Source of the DNA: DATLMR01 sp964615905
Lineage (GTDB): Bacteria; Acidobacteriota; Blastocatellia; UBA7656
Direction: 5' to 3'
Assembly: GCA_964615905.1 (NCBI GenBank)
Contig: CAZTUB010000002.1
Location: 372,001-436,000 of the forward strand
DNA length: 64,000 bases
Within the stretch, counting starts at the first letter, position 1. Every line of letters begins with the position of its first letter. The position numbers and the translations under genes are program-made. Below are positions 9,030-17,320 of this stretch, piece by piece. The notes under the pieces were generated by a model that saw nothing but the letters and a program-made list of their open reading frames with translations, was not told the DNA's origin and ran no database searches.

Positions 9030-9119
9030 CGGAGAAGGAGGGATTCGAACCCTCGATAGGCCTTTACAGCCTATAGCGGTTTAGCAAACCGCCGCCCTCA
9101 GCCACTAGGCGACTTCTCC
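9030..9119 (-). tRNA. tRNA-Ser (anticodon GCU)
   Basis: Minus-strand cloverleaf of 90 bases. The acceptor stem pairs GGAGAAG (9119-9113) with CTTCTCC (9037-9031), and the discriminator G (9030) is typical of tRNA-Ser. The anticodon loop TTGCTAA gives anticodon GCU, reading AGC/AGU. A long variable arm, diagnostic of class II tRNAs, is present, and the T-loop GGTTCGAATCC is canonical. CCA is not encoded. A strong terminator follows. Confidence 0.97.
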
Positions 9120-9195
9120 AGTTAGTCTTTATGCCGCTTAAGACTCAAGTGAGTATACCCGATGCTTTGAACCCCTTTCAAGGCCGGGTCAAATT

Positions 9196-10767
9196 TCATC
9201 TCGTTATGCGCAACACGGTCGTGTAGCGGTCTGTATAGACGGTCTCGAAATCGCCCGTCTCTCGCGCTACTCTTAGAAAGTCTTCGTGGTAGTTGTCCGT
9301 AAAGACGTACTCGGCGCCGAACCGCTCCTTGATGATCGGCGCGGGGTCGTTTTTGTCGCCGAGCGTTATGTCTCTGTAGAGGTTCCACATCTCCGGGTTG
9401 CGGTCGTAGAGGTATGTCGGGTCGAGCCCTACGATGTAAGTGCGGTCCGGGTTGTAATAAAACAACATAGGGAAGTCGTCCCAGTCGGTGTTGAAAACAA
9501 CCGTCCCCGGCGGCGTATTCTCCGCGAGCCACAGCGACGCTCCGCGATAGGCGTAAGGGTCGGTTTCGGTCCTGATGTTATAGTGCGCGATCCATACCGT
9601 CACGGTCATAGTTCCGAGCAGCGCGACCAGCGCCACGCTTGCGGCCACCGCACAGACCGCGCGGTCTACGGGCTGGCGCACACCCCTCTTCATCAACCGC
9701 TCGATGTAGGGCGAGAGCACGAACGCGCCGAACAGGACCGCGAAGGGCGGCCAGTATTCGATGAAGCGGCGCGACTTGAAGGCTAGCAGCAGAAACAGCG
9801 TCGCGAGGATTAAAAAGAAGAGCGGCTTGGGGTCGCGCCCGGGGCGGCGAAAATCGAAAGCTAACAGCCCCGCGAAGTAGATCACAAACGCAACCGCGCT
9901 CCCGCCCAGGATTACCCAGGTGTCGTAAGGATACCACTCGACGCCTACGTTGACGGAGTAATCGGCCGTCAGCTTCATCATCAGGTGTTCCCAGAACAGC
10001 ACGAGGTTCTTCGGGAAATAGGGGTTGATTAAAAGCCCCGCGACTATACCGGCAAATGATGCGAGCGCGGCTCCCGTCTCTACGCGGCGCTCTACTACAT
10101 AGACAGCGATTGTGTAAGCCAAAGCGACCGCAAAGATGAGCGGGAAGAGGCTGTATAACCAGACGAAGGCAAACGACAGCAACCCTAACCAGACCCATCG
10201 GCGTTTTAGTATCAGGTAGATTCCCGCGCCGAGAAAGGCGAGCGACAGGCTCGGCGCTCGCGTCATCGACATGCGATAGAGGAAGGGCTCCGAGCTTAAC
10301 AGCAGCGGGACGAGCCACGCCCACCGGTAAGGGACGCGGTAAGCGATTATCAGCCAGAACAGCGCCGCCACGGCGAGGCTCGAAAAGATCGCGGCCGATA
10401 GCTTTGCCCCGAATCTCAGGTCGCCCAGCGTGAAAGGGATGAGGAGCACGTGGTAGAGATAATGATGATCCACGTAGTCGCGCTCGTTGAGCGTCGTGAG
10501 CGGGAGCGGTTTAAAGGCAGGAAGCGCGGGCGCGTGCTCTCGAAGCATGCGGCTCCAGCGTATGTGATAGTAGCCGTCGTTGTCGAGTATCGCGGGCCCT
10601 GCGAACTGTATCGAGAGCATCACCGCAAGGATCAGCGTGAAGCTCGCAGCGAGCTGTACGGCTTTCAGTTCGAATGCCTTACTGAGACGCGAAAGGGCAG
10701 CGACGAGCGGCGAGTGGCGAGTGACGAGTGCTGAGTGCTGAGGTTGAATCGACTCTTCCATACTCAT
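9196..10767 (-). CDS. Polytopic membrane protein, glycosyltransferase (GT-C/ArnT-like) candidate
   Basis: About 523 aa with around ten hydrophobic segments (for example LAASFTLILAVMLSIQFA and LLFFLILATLFLLLAF), then a soluble C-terminal domain of ~110 residues with PPGTVVFNTDWDDFPMLFYY. An Asp-rich first loop (ILDNDGYYHIRWSRML, about 65-80) is like the catalytic first loop of GT-C glycosyltransferases, so lipid-linked sugar transfer at the inner membrane is the best guess. The start is ATG 10767 or 10761. The first ~25 codons are written over a heptanucleotide array (10698-10739), so the N-terminus may be recent. It follows the coiled-coil membrane gene by 12 bases and is likely co-transcribed with it. 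Confidence 0.6.
   Translation of the reverse strand: MSMEESIQPQHSALVTRHSPLVAALSRLSKAFELKAVQLAASFTLILAVMLSIQFAGPAILDNDGYYHIRWSRMLREHAPALPAFKPLPLTTLNERDYVDHHYLYHVLLIPFTLGDLRFGAKLSAAIFSSLAVAALFWLIIAYRVPYRWAWLVPLLLSSEPFLYRMSMTRAPSLSLAFLGAGIYLILKRRWVWLGLLSFAFVWLYSLFPLIFAVALAYTIAVYVVERRVETGAALASFAGIVAGLLINPYFPKNLVLFWEHLMMKLTADYSVNVGVEWYPYDTWVILGGSAVAFVIYFAGLLAFDFRRPGRDPKPLFFLILATLFLLLAFKSRRFIEYWPPFAVLFGAFVLSPYIERLMKRGVRQPVDRAVCAVAASVALVALLGTMTVTVWIAHYNIRTETDPYAYRGASLWLAENTPPGTVVFNTDWDDFPMLFYYNPDRTYIVGLDPTYLYDRNPEMWNLYRDITLGDKNDPAPIIKERFGAEYVFTDNYHEDFLRVARETGDFETVYTDRYTTVLRITR
10698..10739. repeat. Heptanucleotide tandem array inside a coding region
   Basis: Six consecutive 7-base units: CAGCGAC, GAGCGGC, GAGTGGC, GAGTGAC, GAGTGCT, GAGTGCT. 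It lies within the N-terminal codons of the membrane protein at 9196-10767, where it is read as a low-complexity His/Ser/Leu stretch. Confidence 0.75.
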
Positions 10768-10779
10768 CACTTGTCACGT

Positions 10780-13098
10780 TTATTGCTTGACGCGGGTGTC
10801 TACCTCGTCCAATTTCTTCGTCAGCCCTTCAAGCTGTTGGACAAGCTGCAAGGATTGCTCCGTGTTTATCTGGCGCAGCTCGGTCGTCAGCTGGCTTATG
10901 CGCTGGCGCAAGGAATCTACTTCGCGCTTCATGTCAGCTTTGTTAGATCTCGTTTGCGAGCGAGTGTCCAAATCTTCCACCTGAGCCTGAAGGTTCGCGA
11001 AGATGGCAGTGAAGGTTATTTGCTGGAACCTCGCAGTCCGCTCTTCGCGTTCCTTGAGCCCCGCCGTGCGCTCGCCAAGCTCTTCGGTCCGAGCTTCGAT
11101 CTGGCCTGCGCGCCGGTCAAGCTCCGTCTCTAAAGCCTTCGTGCGCTCGTCGAGAACAGAGGCTTGCTCTTCGACCTTGCCGACCATCTCGGACGCGCGC
11201 GAGGCGCGGCTTTCGACCTCGCCGATCTTGGCGGTGAGCTGTTGCTCTATGCTCTCGGCTTTTGCGGTGGCGGCCGATATTGCGCCGAGCGCCTCGCCCG
11301 CGCGCGCTTCGGCCGCACCCGCGCGCGCGCCAGCGGCGGTCAGCTGATCCGGGAACTCTCCCGTAGTCTGCTCAAGCTGCGATGCAAGGTCGCGCAACTG
11401 GCCAAGCTCATCGCGCTGCGATGCGATGATCTGATCCTGTTCTTTGAACCGCTTCCCGTTCTGATAATCGGCTTCGTCAAGCTGCCGTTGAAGCTCGATC
11501 AGTTGGGCGAGCACCAGCGCCTCGCGCCCGCGCGGGTTGGCTTTCGCCGCCAGGGCCAGCTCTCGAATGTCCTCGTCGGACAGGCCCGACAGGTTGAAAT
11601 TCTGCTGAAGCGCGTCGGCGCTCGCCGCCCCCATCAAGCCCGCCGGAATTTCGATCTCACGGTCGGGCGACCCGCCGAACAGAAGGTGCGAGCGCATCAA
11701 CGCCACCTGCGAAGACGCGTTTTCGCGCCCCGCCGCGAGGTCCGCCAGGTAGACGAGCGCCCAGAAGGCGAAGACAAAGATGGCGGTAAAGACCGCCGTG
11801 CGGACGAAGGCGCGGTGGACGTTTGAAAGCAATCGGAAAGGGGTGTCGAAAAACGGCGGCGTGTTGATCTCGCGCCGTTCCGGGAATGAATAGTACTGCT
11901 CGCGCAGCCTCGATATGCGGCCAGGCGGGGCCGCGACCATCTCAGGCTCGTAGCCTTCCGGCTGGCTGCGCTTTACGCGCACTCGCATTCGCCCGCTCAT
12001 ACGCTCCCAGAAAGAGAGCGCGGGGCCCGTCAAATAAATGATCAGAAAGATCACCGTGAACAAGGCGAGCAATGCCAGCCCGGCAATCTTCATGCGCTTG
12101 TTTATCGTTCCGAGATAGGCGCGGTACATGCGCTCGTCGCGCTCTTTCAAAAACGGCTCGACCTGCCAGATGCCGAGAAACTCCTGGTTGGCCGAACCCG
12201 TAAGAGAATCGACCTCCTGGTCTATGCGGTCTTCGGAATAGATGCGGTTGCGGTCGAAATAATACTTCAGCCATTCGCGGAAGCTGTTCGGGTCCTGCCC
12301 CCCGTCGAGGTACTCCGACATCGTGGGCAAGGCATTAGCCCACGCCGCATCCTCTTTCGAGTCGAACCGCGCGAGTATCCAGCGGCCGGGACCGTTGCGC
12401 AGGAACTGTTCATAGTCTCGCCTGAACTTCGGCTCTTTCAATAGCGCGTTCGATTCAAGCTCAAGCCACTGAGTGTATGCGTCGCCGGTCGTCCCGCGAT
12501 TCTTTGCAAACTGCTTGAGCGAGGAAGGGCGCTGAACCGGGTTGACGTTGTTGCGCAGCACAAGCCATGTGCCGAGCACCGCCAGCGCTACGATGATTAC
12601 AGTGGCGGGCAGCGTGCGCCGCCACGACCTGAAGTAGCGGCCACCGAATAGTACCGCCAGCGCGATCATTGGGGTAGTAAAGAAGAAGAAAAAGAGAAAG
12701 ACGTAGAGGAACACAGGCTCCTCGCGCGGCAGCGCGGGATTCCACCACTTCGGGACCGGCGCGAGATTGATAAACAGGAGCGTCGCCAGCAACACCAGCG
12801 CGAGGGCCAGTTGCTGCCCCACGACCAGCGTCAGGAAGATCGAAATACGCGCGCCCCACGGTCTTGACTCGAACCGCCGCACGAAGCTGCGATTCAGCCG
12901 CTCGTCCACTTCGCGGCGCAGCGAGAGGACGTCTTCGTCTGTCGTCTCAAGGTTCACCCGATCAAGCTCGCGGCGCAAGCGCGCGAGCTTAACCGTTGCG
13001 GCAAGCCGCGCAAAAGGCGAGAGCCCTCGTTCGCGCGCATCGAGCGCGACCAGGTACTCTCTCAATATATCAGTATCCCGCGTTATAACTGTTTCCAT
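10780..13098 (-). CDS. Membrane protein with long C-terminal coiled coil, function unknown
   Basis: A 772-aa protein I do not recognise. An N-terminal charged helical region (1-85) is followed by three transmembrane segments, a ~150-residue soluble domain rich in Trp and Tyr, a fourth membrane segment (about 330-350), and a fifth (about 425-445). The last ~240 residues are a long coiled coil (repeated EQLTAKIGEVESR and ERTKALETELDRR blocks with Ala/Glu/Arg periodicity). I place the start at ATG 13098 (METVITRDTD); the in-frame extension to 13236 overlaps the lipoprotein gene and looks non-coding, although the ribosome site at 13098 is weak. It sits between a lipoprotein gene upstream and the GT-like membrane gene downstream, all minus strand, suggesting an envelope role. 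Confidence 0.6.
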   Translation of the reverse strand: METVITRDTDILREYLVALDARERGLSPFARLAATVKLARLRRELDRVNLETTDEDVLSLRREVDERLNRSFVRRFESRPWGARISIFLTLVVGQQLALALVLLATLLFINLAPVPKWWNPALPREEPVFLYVFLFFFFFTTPMIALAVLFGGRYFRSWRRTLPATVIIVALAVLGTWLVLRNNVNPVQRPSSLKQFAKNRGTTGDAYTQWLELESNALLKEPKFRRDYEQFLRNGPGRWILARFDSKEDAAWANALPTMSEYLDGGQDPNSFREWLKYYFDRNRIYSEDRIDQEVDSLTGSANQEFLGIWQVEPFLKERDERMYRAYLGTINKRMKIAGLALLALFTVIFLIIYLTGPALSFWERMSGRMRVRVKRSQPEGYEPEMVAAPPGRISRLREQYYSFPERREINTPPFFDTPFRLLSNVHRAFVRTAVFTAIFVFAFWALVYLADLAAGRENASSQVALMRSHLLFGGSPDREIEIPAGLMGAASADALQQNFNLSGLSDEDIRELALAAKANPRGREALVLAQLIELQRQLDEADYQNGKRFKEQDQIIASQRDELGQLRDLASQLEQTTGEFPDQLTAAGARAGAAEARAGEALGAISAATAKAESIEQQLTAKIGEVESRASRASEMVGKVEEQASVLDERTKALETELDRRAGQIEARTEELGERTAGLKEREERTARFQQITFTAIFANLQAQVEDLDTRSQTRSNKADMKREVDSLRQRISQLTTELRQINTEQSLQLVQQLEGLTKKLDEVDTRVKQ

Positions 13099-13186
13099 AT
13101 TCTTTACTATGTCAGGGGCGGAGGCTTCGGATTGTGGTAAGGCAACTCGTAACTGGCCCGCTCGTCTCTGACTCCCGCTCCTGATC

Positions 13187-13984
13187 TCAGGTATTGAAAT
13201 TCTGCACGACCCGCAACTCTTCTCCATTGACGGCATCGAGGTAGACTGTCCAGGCGAGCGACCTTCCGGCCGTCACCTGCCAGGCGAGCCGCACTTCAAT
13301 CGAGTCACCTTTTTCAACGGGCAAAACGACCAGACGTTCGACTTTTACTTCGTCCGCTGTTCCGATCTGTACTCGCTGCTCGCGACCCGCTATGTCCCCA
13401 TAAGTGAACGTGCGCCCGACAAATCTTTGCCTGACCGCTTCGCGCTCAAGCGTCGGGCGAAGCGGCACTTCGACGACGGGTATGAACCGGTCGTCGAGCT
13501 GCATAAGCCGCCCGTCTGCGCCGAGGACAATCGTCATCTCGCCGTAATTGCCCGCCACAGGAAACGGGTACCCGGCCTGGCCGTATGTGTAACGCTTCAC
13601 GGCTGACGAGTCGTCTACGTTCGTAAGCGACAGCGTTGAAGGATCGGCCCCTATCAGATCGCGCCACCTGTCAATGAATACCTTTGCGGCCTCGCGCAGA
13701 ACGAGCGGGTCGGGGTTGGCGGCATTAATTATCTTGATGCCGCCGCTGACGCCGAGCAGCGAGCGCGGCGTGTATGTGATGGGGTAGAGGTCGGGCGGCG
13801 TCTGCGCGACCGCATACGCGTCGAGCATGCGCCGCCATTCCCGCTCGGCGTTCGCTCGTCGCTCGGCAGAATCTTTTATCACAGCCGGGTATCCGGCTTG
13901 CGGCCCATTGGGCACTTGAGGCGTCTGTTCACACCCTGCCAAAAAGAGAACCACCGTTAAAAAGCTAAGGCGACGTAAAATCAT
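13187..13984 (-). CDS. Lipoprotein with PepSY-like C-terminus
   Basis: A 265-aa predicted lipoprotein. Starting at ATG 13984, the signal MILRRLSFLTVVLFLAGC ends in an LAGC lipobox, so it should be lipidated at Cys18. The mature part has a GNYGEMTIVLGADGRLMQL strand-rich segment and ends with LAWQVTAG and WTVYLDAVNGEELRVVQ, which resemble PepSY/FTP-type repeats found in protease propeptides and periplasmic lipoproteins. An in-frame ATG 13 codons earlier would spoil the signal peptide. It lies 88 bases upstream of the coiled-coil membrane gene. No enzymatic motif is visible, so the role is unknown. Confidence 0.65.
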   Translation of the reverse strand: MILRRLSFLTVVLFLAGCEQTPQVPNGPQAGYPAVIKDSAERRANAEREWRRMLDAYAVAQTPPDLYPITYTPRSLLGVSGGIKIINAANPDPLVLREAAKVFIDRWRDLIGADPSTLSLTNVDDSSAVKRYTYGQAGYPFPVAGNYGEMTIVLGADGRLMQLDDRFIPVVEVPLRPTLEREAVRQRFVGRTFTYGDIAGREQRVQIGTADEVKVERLVVLPVEKGDSIEVRLAWQVTAGRSLAWTVYLDAVNGEELRVVQNFNT

Positions 13985-14352
13985 AGCGGCACGGAAAGCA
14001 CTCCGCGCGCCAGTGTCGGTCATCTTCGGCGCGCGGAGAAGAATCGAAAGATCAATTATTCATGTTTTCAAAGACCTAAGCAAGGCAGCGGTCAGTGGTC
14101 GGTGGCCTGTGGTCAGCGAAGTAGTCAGATGAAACCGCATTTGCGCCAAAAGACGGCTTTCGTCTAATGAACTTATTTGATAACCGTCTCATTTTGAACA
14201 GACTTCTTAGGTGGTCGGGCATAGAATATTGCGGCAGGTCAGGAATACTTGAGCAAAGCTACTTCTGTGAGCCTCGAACAAAGGCTGATAGATGCCACCC
14301 CCTACTCACTGTTGTAACTTATACTCAAGCTAACTCGGATGAGGAGGCTAAT
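13985..14352. other. Divergent intergenic region with heptamer array
   Basis: Between the minus-strand lipoprotein and the plus-strand receiver gene. It holds the 14086-14120 heptamer array. An in-frame upstream extension of the receiver gene (from 14167) has no homology and is treated as non-coding. Confidence 0.4.
14086..14120. repeat. Degenerate heptanucleotide array
   Basis: Five 7-base units in register: CAGCGGT, CAGTGGT, CGGTGGC, CTGTGGT, CAGCGAA. Intergenic, and distinct in sequence from the GTRAACC family, but with the same 7-base period. Confidence 0.55.
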
Positions 14353-14763
14353 ATGAGTGCAACTATTTTCGCGCATGGCCCCGCTGCTTTGGGTTCGGGT
14401 GGTGAAACGCGGAAACACCTCTTGTGCGCTGACGACCACGAGGATACTCGCACAATGATGTGTGCTTTGCTTGGAATGCTCGGCTATCAGGTGACAACCG
14501 CAGGCAGCTTAACCGATGCCCTGTCTTTAACTAAACAGGGCGGCTTTGATCTATTCATACTCGACGGTATATACGCCGATGGGCGCGGCGCTGATTTGTG
14601 TGAGCAGATTCGCAGATTCGATTCTCATACTCCTATTTTATTCTTATCAGGTCTGGCTCGTGAATCTGACATTGCAAAAGGCATGAATGCGGGAGCGCAG
14701 GCCTACCTTACCAAGCCAGTGGATATGGACGTACTTGAGGAGACCATAGCGGGGCTGACCTGA
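14353..14763 (+). CDS. Stand-alone response-regulator receiver domain protein
   Basis: A 136-aa single receiver domain (CheY-like). The acidic pair is in LLCADDHEDT, the phosphorylatable Asp is in LFILDGIYADG (about residue 72), and the conserved Lys is in YLTKPVD. There is no output domain. The start at 14353 is chosen because GAGGAGG precedes it by five bases. It would act by protein-protein contact after phosphorylation by a kinase not seen nearby. Base composition is lower in GC than its neighbours. The diheme cytochrome gene follows 86 bases later. Confidence 0.85.
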   Translation: MSATIFAHGPAALGSGGETRKHLLCADDHEDTRTMMCALLGMLGYQVTTAGSLTDALSLTKQGGFDLFILDGIYADGRGADLCEQIRRFDSHTPILFLSGLARESDIAKGMNAGAQAYLTKPVDMDVLEETIAGLT

Positions 14764-14849
14764 TCGGTCGACCTCGGCTTCACGCCCTGGAGCCTCATCG
14801 GACTTAACGTCGCCAACAAAGTAATAATCAGCCGGAAGAAAAGAAAATT

Positions 14850-16244
14850 ATGCCTGTTAAGAAAGCTCTGTCGTTAGCAGTAATTCTCATGGCGCTGATT
14901 GGCGTGGCTTTAATGCTTGTCATCGGGAGCCGCGCTGAGGATGCTTCGGCGCCCGAAGCACAGTTACAGAGCAAGAAAGCCAAAGGGTTTGATATTCAGA
15001 TCAACGCCAGTGTGGAGCAGATGATGCACGAAGGGCGAGACATCTTCCGCAACGACACGTTCGGCGACGAGGCATTCTGGGGCGATATGCTTCAGCTTCA
15101 CAAGGCGATAGAGGGTACTCAGTTTGGAGGAGTTGGTCCTGGAGTGAGCCCTAAAACGGCGCTGGCTGTCGGGCTGAAACTCGACTCGGAAGCTCTGCCC
15201 AATTCGCTTGTGAAGGACCTTAGAAAAGGGCGCGTGAATTTAGATGACCCCGCAACGACGCTCGCCCTGATAAAACTCGATGCGGTCATTGGCATCAAAG
15301 GCTTTTTCAACCACGATGGCAGCCTGCGCTCAATGGGGATTTCTTGTGCCCTGTGTCATTCGACCGTTGATGACTCGTTCGCGCCCGGCATCGGCAAGCG
15401 GTTGGATGGATGGTCTAATCAGGATTTGGATGTCGGCGCGATAATCGCGCTTGCCCCCAACCTTGAACCCGTAGCCGACCTCCTGGGGGGGGATGAGGCG
15501 ACGGTGCGCGCCGTGGTCGAAAGCTGGGGGCCGGGCAAGTTCGACGCGGAGTTATTTCTGGATGGCAAGGCCTTTAACCCGCAGCAAATCTCGAACGGGG
15601 TTGTTACGGGCACAAACGTTCCGGGCGCAACGCTCATTCCTCCCGCCTACGGGCTTGCAGGGGTGAACCTCCACACCTGGACCGGGTGGGGCGGCGTAAC
15701 ACACTGGAACGCTTTTGTGGCTAACCTGGAGATGCACGGGCAAGGCACGTTTTATGATCCGAGGTTGAATGACCCGGTTAAGTTCCCCATCGCCGCCAGG
15801 AATGGGTTCGGAAATGTCCGGGCAACTCCCGATCTAATCACTTCAAAACTAGCTCCGCTTCATTTCTATCAACTGGCGATCCCCGCGCCAACGCCCCCCG
15901 ATGGCAGCTTCGACCAGCAGGCGGCCACGCGCGGCGAGGCGGTCTTTAATAACAAAGCGAAATGCGCGACCTGTCATGTCCCGCCAATATTCACAGAGCC
16001 CGGTTGGAATATGCACAAAGCCTCCGAAATCGGCATCGATGATTTCCAGGCTAAACGCGCGCCTGATGAAGCATACCGTACAGCACCGCTCAAAGGGCTG
16101 TGGGCACATCAGAAGCGAGGGTTCTATCACGACGGGCGCTTTGCGACCCTGCGCGATGTCATCGAGCACTACGATGGCTTTTTCAGATTATCACTGACCG
16201 AGCAAGAGAAAAGCGATCTCTCAGAGTATCTGAAGTCGCTTTAG
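14850..16244 (+). CDS. Secreted diheme cytochrome c, peroxidase/MauG-like
   Basis: A 464-aa exported protein with an N-terminal membrane/signal segment (LSLAVILMALIGVALMLVIG). It has two c-type heme sites: CALCH (about residues 167-171) and CATCH (about 372-376). The C-terminal block RTAPLKGLWAHQKRGFYHDG, then LRDVIEHYDGFFRLSLTEQEK, is typical of the diheme cytochrome c peroxidase superfamily. It should act in the periplasm as an electron-transfer protein or peroxidase. The spacing between hemes (~200 residues) is somewhat longer than in classic CcpA, so MauG-like or unknown oxidations are possible. It is monocistronic or followed by the Smr gene 32 bases on. Confidence 0.85.
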   Translation: MPVKKALSLAVILMALIGVALMLVIGSRAEDASAPEAQLQSKKAKGFDIQINASVEQMMHEGRDIFRNDTFGDEAFWGDMLQLHKAIEGTQFGGVGPGVSPKTALAVGLKLDSEALPNSLVKDLRKGRVNLDDPATTLALIKLDAVIGIKGFFNHDGSLRSMGISCALCHSTVDDSFAPGIGKRLDGWSNQDLDVGAIIALAPNLEPVADLLGGDEATVRAVVESWGPGKFDAELFLDGKAFNPQQISNGVVTGTNVPGATLIPPAYGLAGVNLHTWTGWGGVTHWNAFVANLEMHGQGTFYDPRLNDPVKFPIAARNGFGNVRATPDLITSKLAPLHFYQLAIPAPTPPDGSFDQQAATRGEAVFNNKAKCATCHVPPIFTEPGWNMHKASEIGIDDFQAKRAPDEAYRTAPLKGLWAHQKRGFYHDGRFATLRDVIEHYDGFFRLSLTEQEKSDLSEYLKSL

Positions 16245-16276
16245 AAGTGCCGGATAGCTTTTGCTAATATGAAAGC

Positions 16277-16678
16277 ATGATCTGGTGGCTTATCAAGAAG
16301 CTGCGCGGTCGCGTGATAGAAGTTCAAGGCTCGCCCGACGGCGATGAGCCTGCCGACCCGCTCGACCCGTTTCCAGACCCCGTGGTGATCGAGTTCCGCG
16401 ATATTATCGACCTGCACTCGATACCGCCCAGGCAGGTTCGCGCGGTGGTCGAGGATTACCTTGAGGAGGCGCACCGCACGCGCGTTCGATGTGTGCGGAT
16501 CATTCACGGGAAAGGGAAGGGCGTTCAACGCGAGGTTATACGGTCGATCCTTTCCGAGAAGCCTTACGTCGTCGATTTCAGAGACGCGCCGCCCGAAGCG
16601 GGCGGATGGGGCGCAACGGTAGTTACGCTCACCGGTTCGCCCCCGGATGAAAATGAGCCTGAAAGCTCGGCCTCGTGA
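16277..16678 (+). CDS. Smr-domain protein
   Basis: A 133-aa protein whose core is an Smr domain, the small MutS-related nuclease-like module. The two signature motifs are present: IIDLHSIPPRQV (about 42-53, the DLH motif) and RIIHGKGKGVQ (about 74-84, the HGKG motif). There is no MutS2 part, so it belongs to the stand-alone Smr group, whose members nick DNA or cleave RNA. The N-terminal ~40 residues are Pro/Asp-rich. It lies 36 bases upstream of the DUF1573 gene in the same direction. Confidence 0.85.
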   Translation: MIWWLIKKLRGRVIEVQGSPDGDEPADPLDPFPDPVVIEFRDIIDLHSIPPRQVRAVVEDYLEEAHRTRVRCVRIIHGKGKGVQREVIRSILSEKPYVVDFRDAPPEAGGWGATVVTLTGSPPDENEPESSAS

Positions 16679-16714
16679 CATCTGCGGGTGCTTTTGTGGT
16701 AAATTATCTGTGCC

Positions 16715-17320
16715 ATGAAAAACCGATTCAAGACGCTTTATTTGATTCTGATTTTGATCGCGGGACTCGCGAGCGCGTGCTCTTCACCGCCCGCCGAGAA
16801 CGCGGCCCCGGCCAATAGCAACACCGCTCAGCCGGCGATACCTGAAAACGGAACGCCTCCCGCAACCTCCGGCAGCAACCAGTCCCCGAACGTGGTCAGC
16901 GCGTCGGGCGAGGTTACGACCACGAAGGTCGAGGCCCAGCCCGCGCCCGCTCCTCAGGCGGCTGCGCCTACGGCCCCAATCGCCGAGCAGGTGCGGGCGG
17001 CGGGCGTGCCTAAGATCGTCGTCCCGGTCAAAATGATTAATTTCGGCAAACAGCCACAGGATAAACTCCTGACTCGGACATTCGTAGTCAAAAACAACGG
17101 CAAGTCCGAATTGAAGATCGAAGCCGTTGAGCCCAGCTGAGGATGCACCGCTGTGGACTTCCCGAAAGTCCTCTCGCCTGGTAAGGCGGGCACGATCAAA
17201 GTAGAAGTGAAGACGGGCAAGGCCCCCGGATCGCATACAAAGTCTGTGACCATAAAATCTAACGACCCGGTCGAGCCGAGGGTTAAAGTCGATCTTGTCT
17301 TCGACGTAAAAGCTAAGTGA
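16715..17320 (+). CDS. DUF1573 lipoprotein with in-frame TGA at conserved Cys (candidate selenoprotein)
   Basis: The frame opens at ATG 16715 with a lipoprotein signal (LIAGLASAC lipobox, Cys22) and a ~75-residue Pro/Ala linker, then a DUF1573 domain (MINFGKQPQDKLLTRTFVVKNNG). At 17138-17140 the frame meets TGA. Reading through, it continues as GCTAVDFPKVLSPGKAGTIK and on to SVTIKSNDPVEPRVKVDLVF, the rest of a normal DUF1573 domain, ending at 17320. The family motif here is CGCT, and the TGA sits exactly at its first Cys; the second Cys is intact. Thus residue 142 may be selenocysteine, giving a 201-aa protein, or the gene is a one-base (TGC to TGA) nonsense mutant of 141 aa. A hairpin follows the TGA (separate entry). 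The true stop overlaps a GTG start of the aminotransferase. Confidence 0.75.
17138..17175 (+). promoter_or_regulatory. In-frame TGA and downstream hairpin, possible bacterial SECIS
   Basis: The TGA (17138-17140) is followed by a perfect 6-bp stem, GGACTT (17155-17160) with AAGTCC (17166-17171), and a 5-base loop CCCGA that begins 20 bases after the TGA. An alternative outer pairing joins GAGGA (17139-17143) with TCCTC (17169-17173). Position and size fit a bacterial SECIS element, but a G in the first two loop bases, common in known elements, is lacking. Confidence 0.4.

Noticed and set aside
13099..13236. 46-residue extension of the coiled-coil membrane protein
   Set aside because: Overlaps the lipoprotein gene and reads like out-of-frame DNA.
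16715..17140. DUF1573 gene ending at the first TGA as a complete 141-aa protein
   Set aside because: The domain would be cut in the middle of its CGCT motif, and the same frame continues with the rest of the domain.
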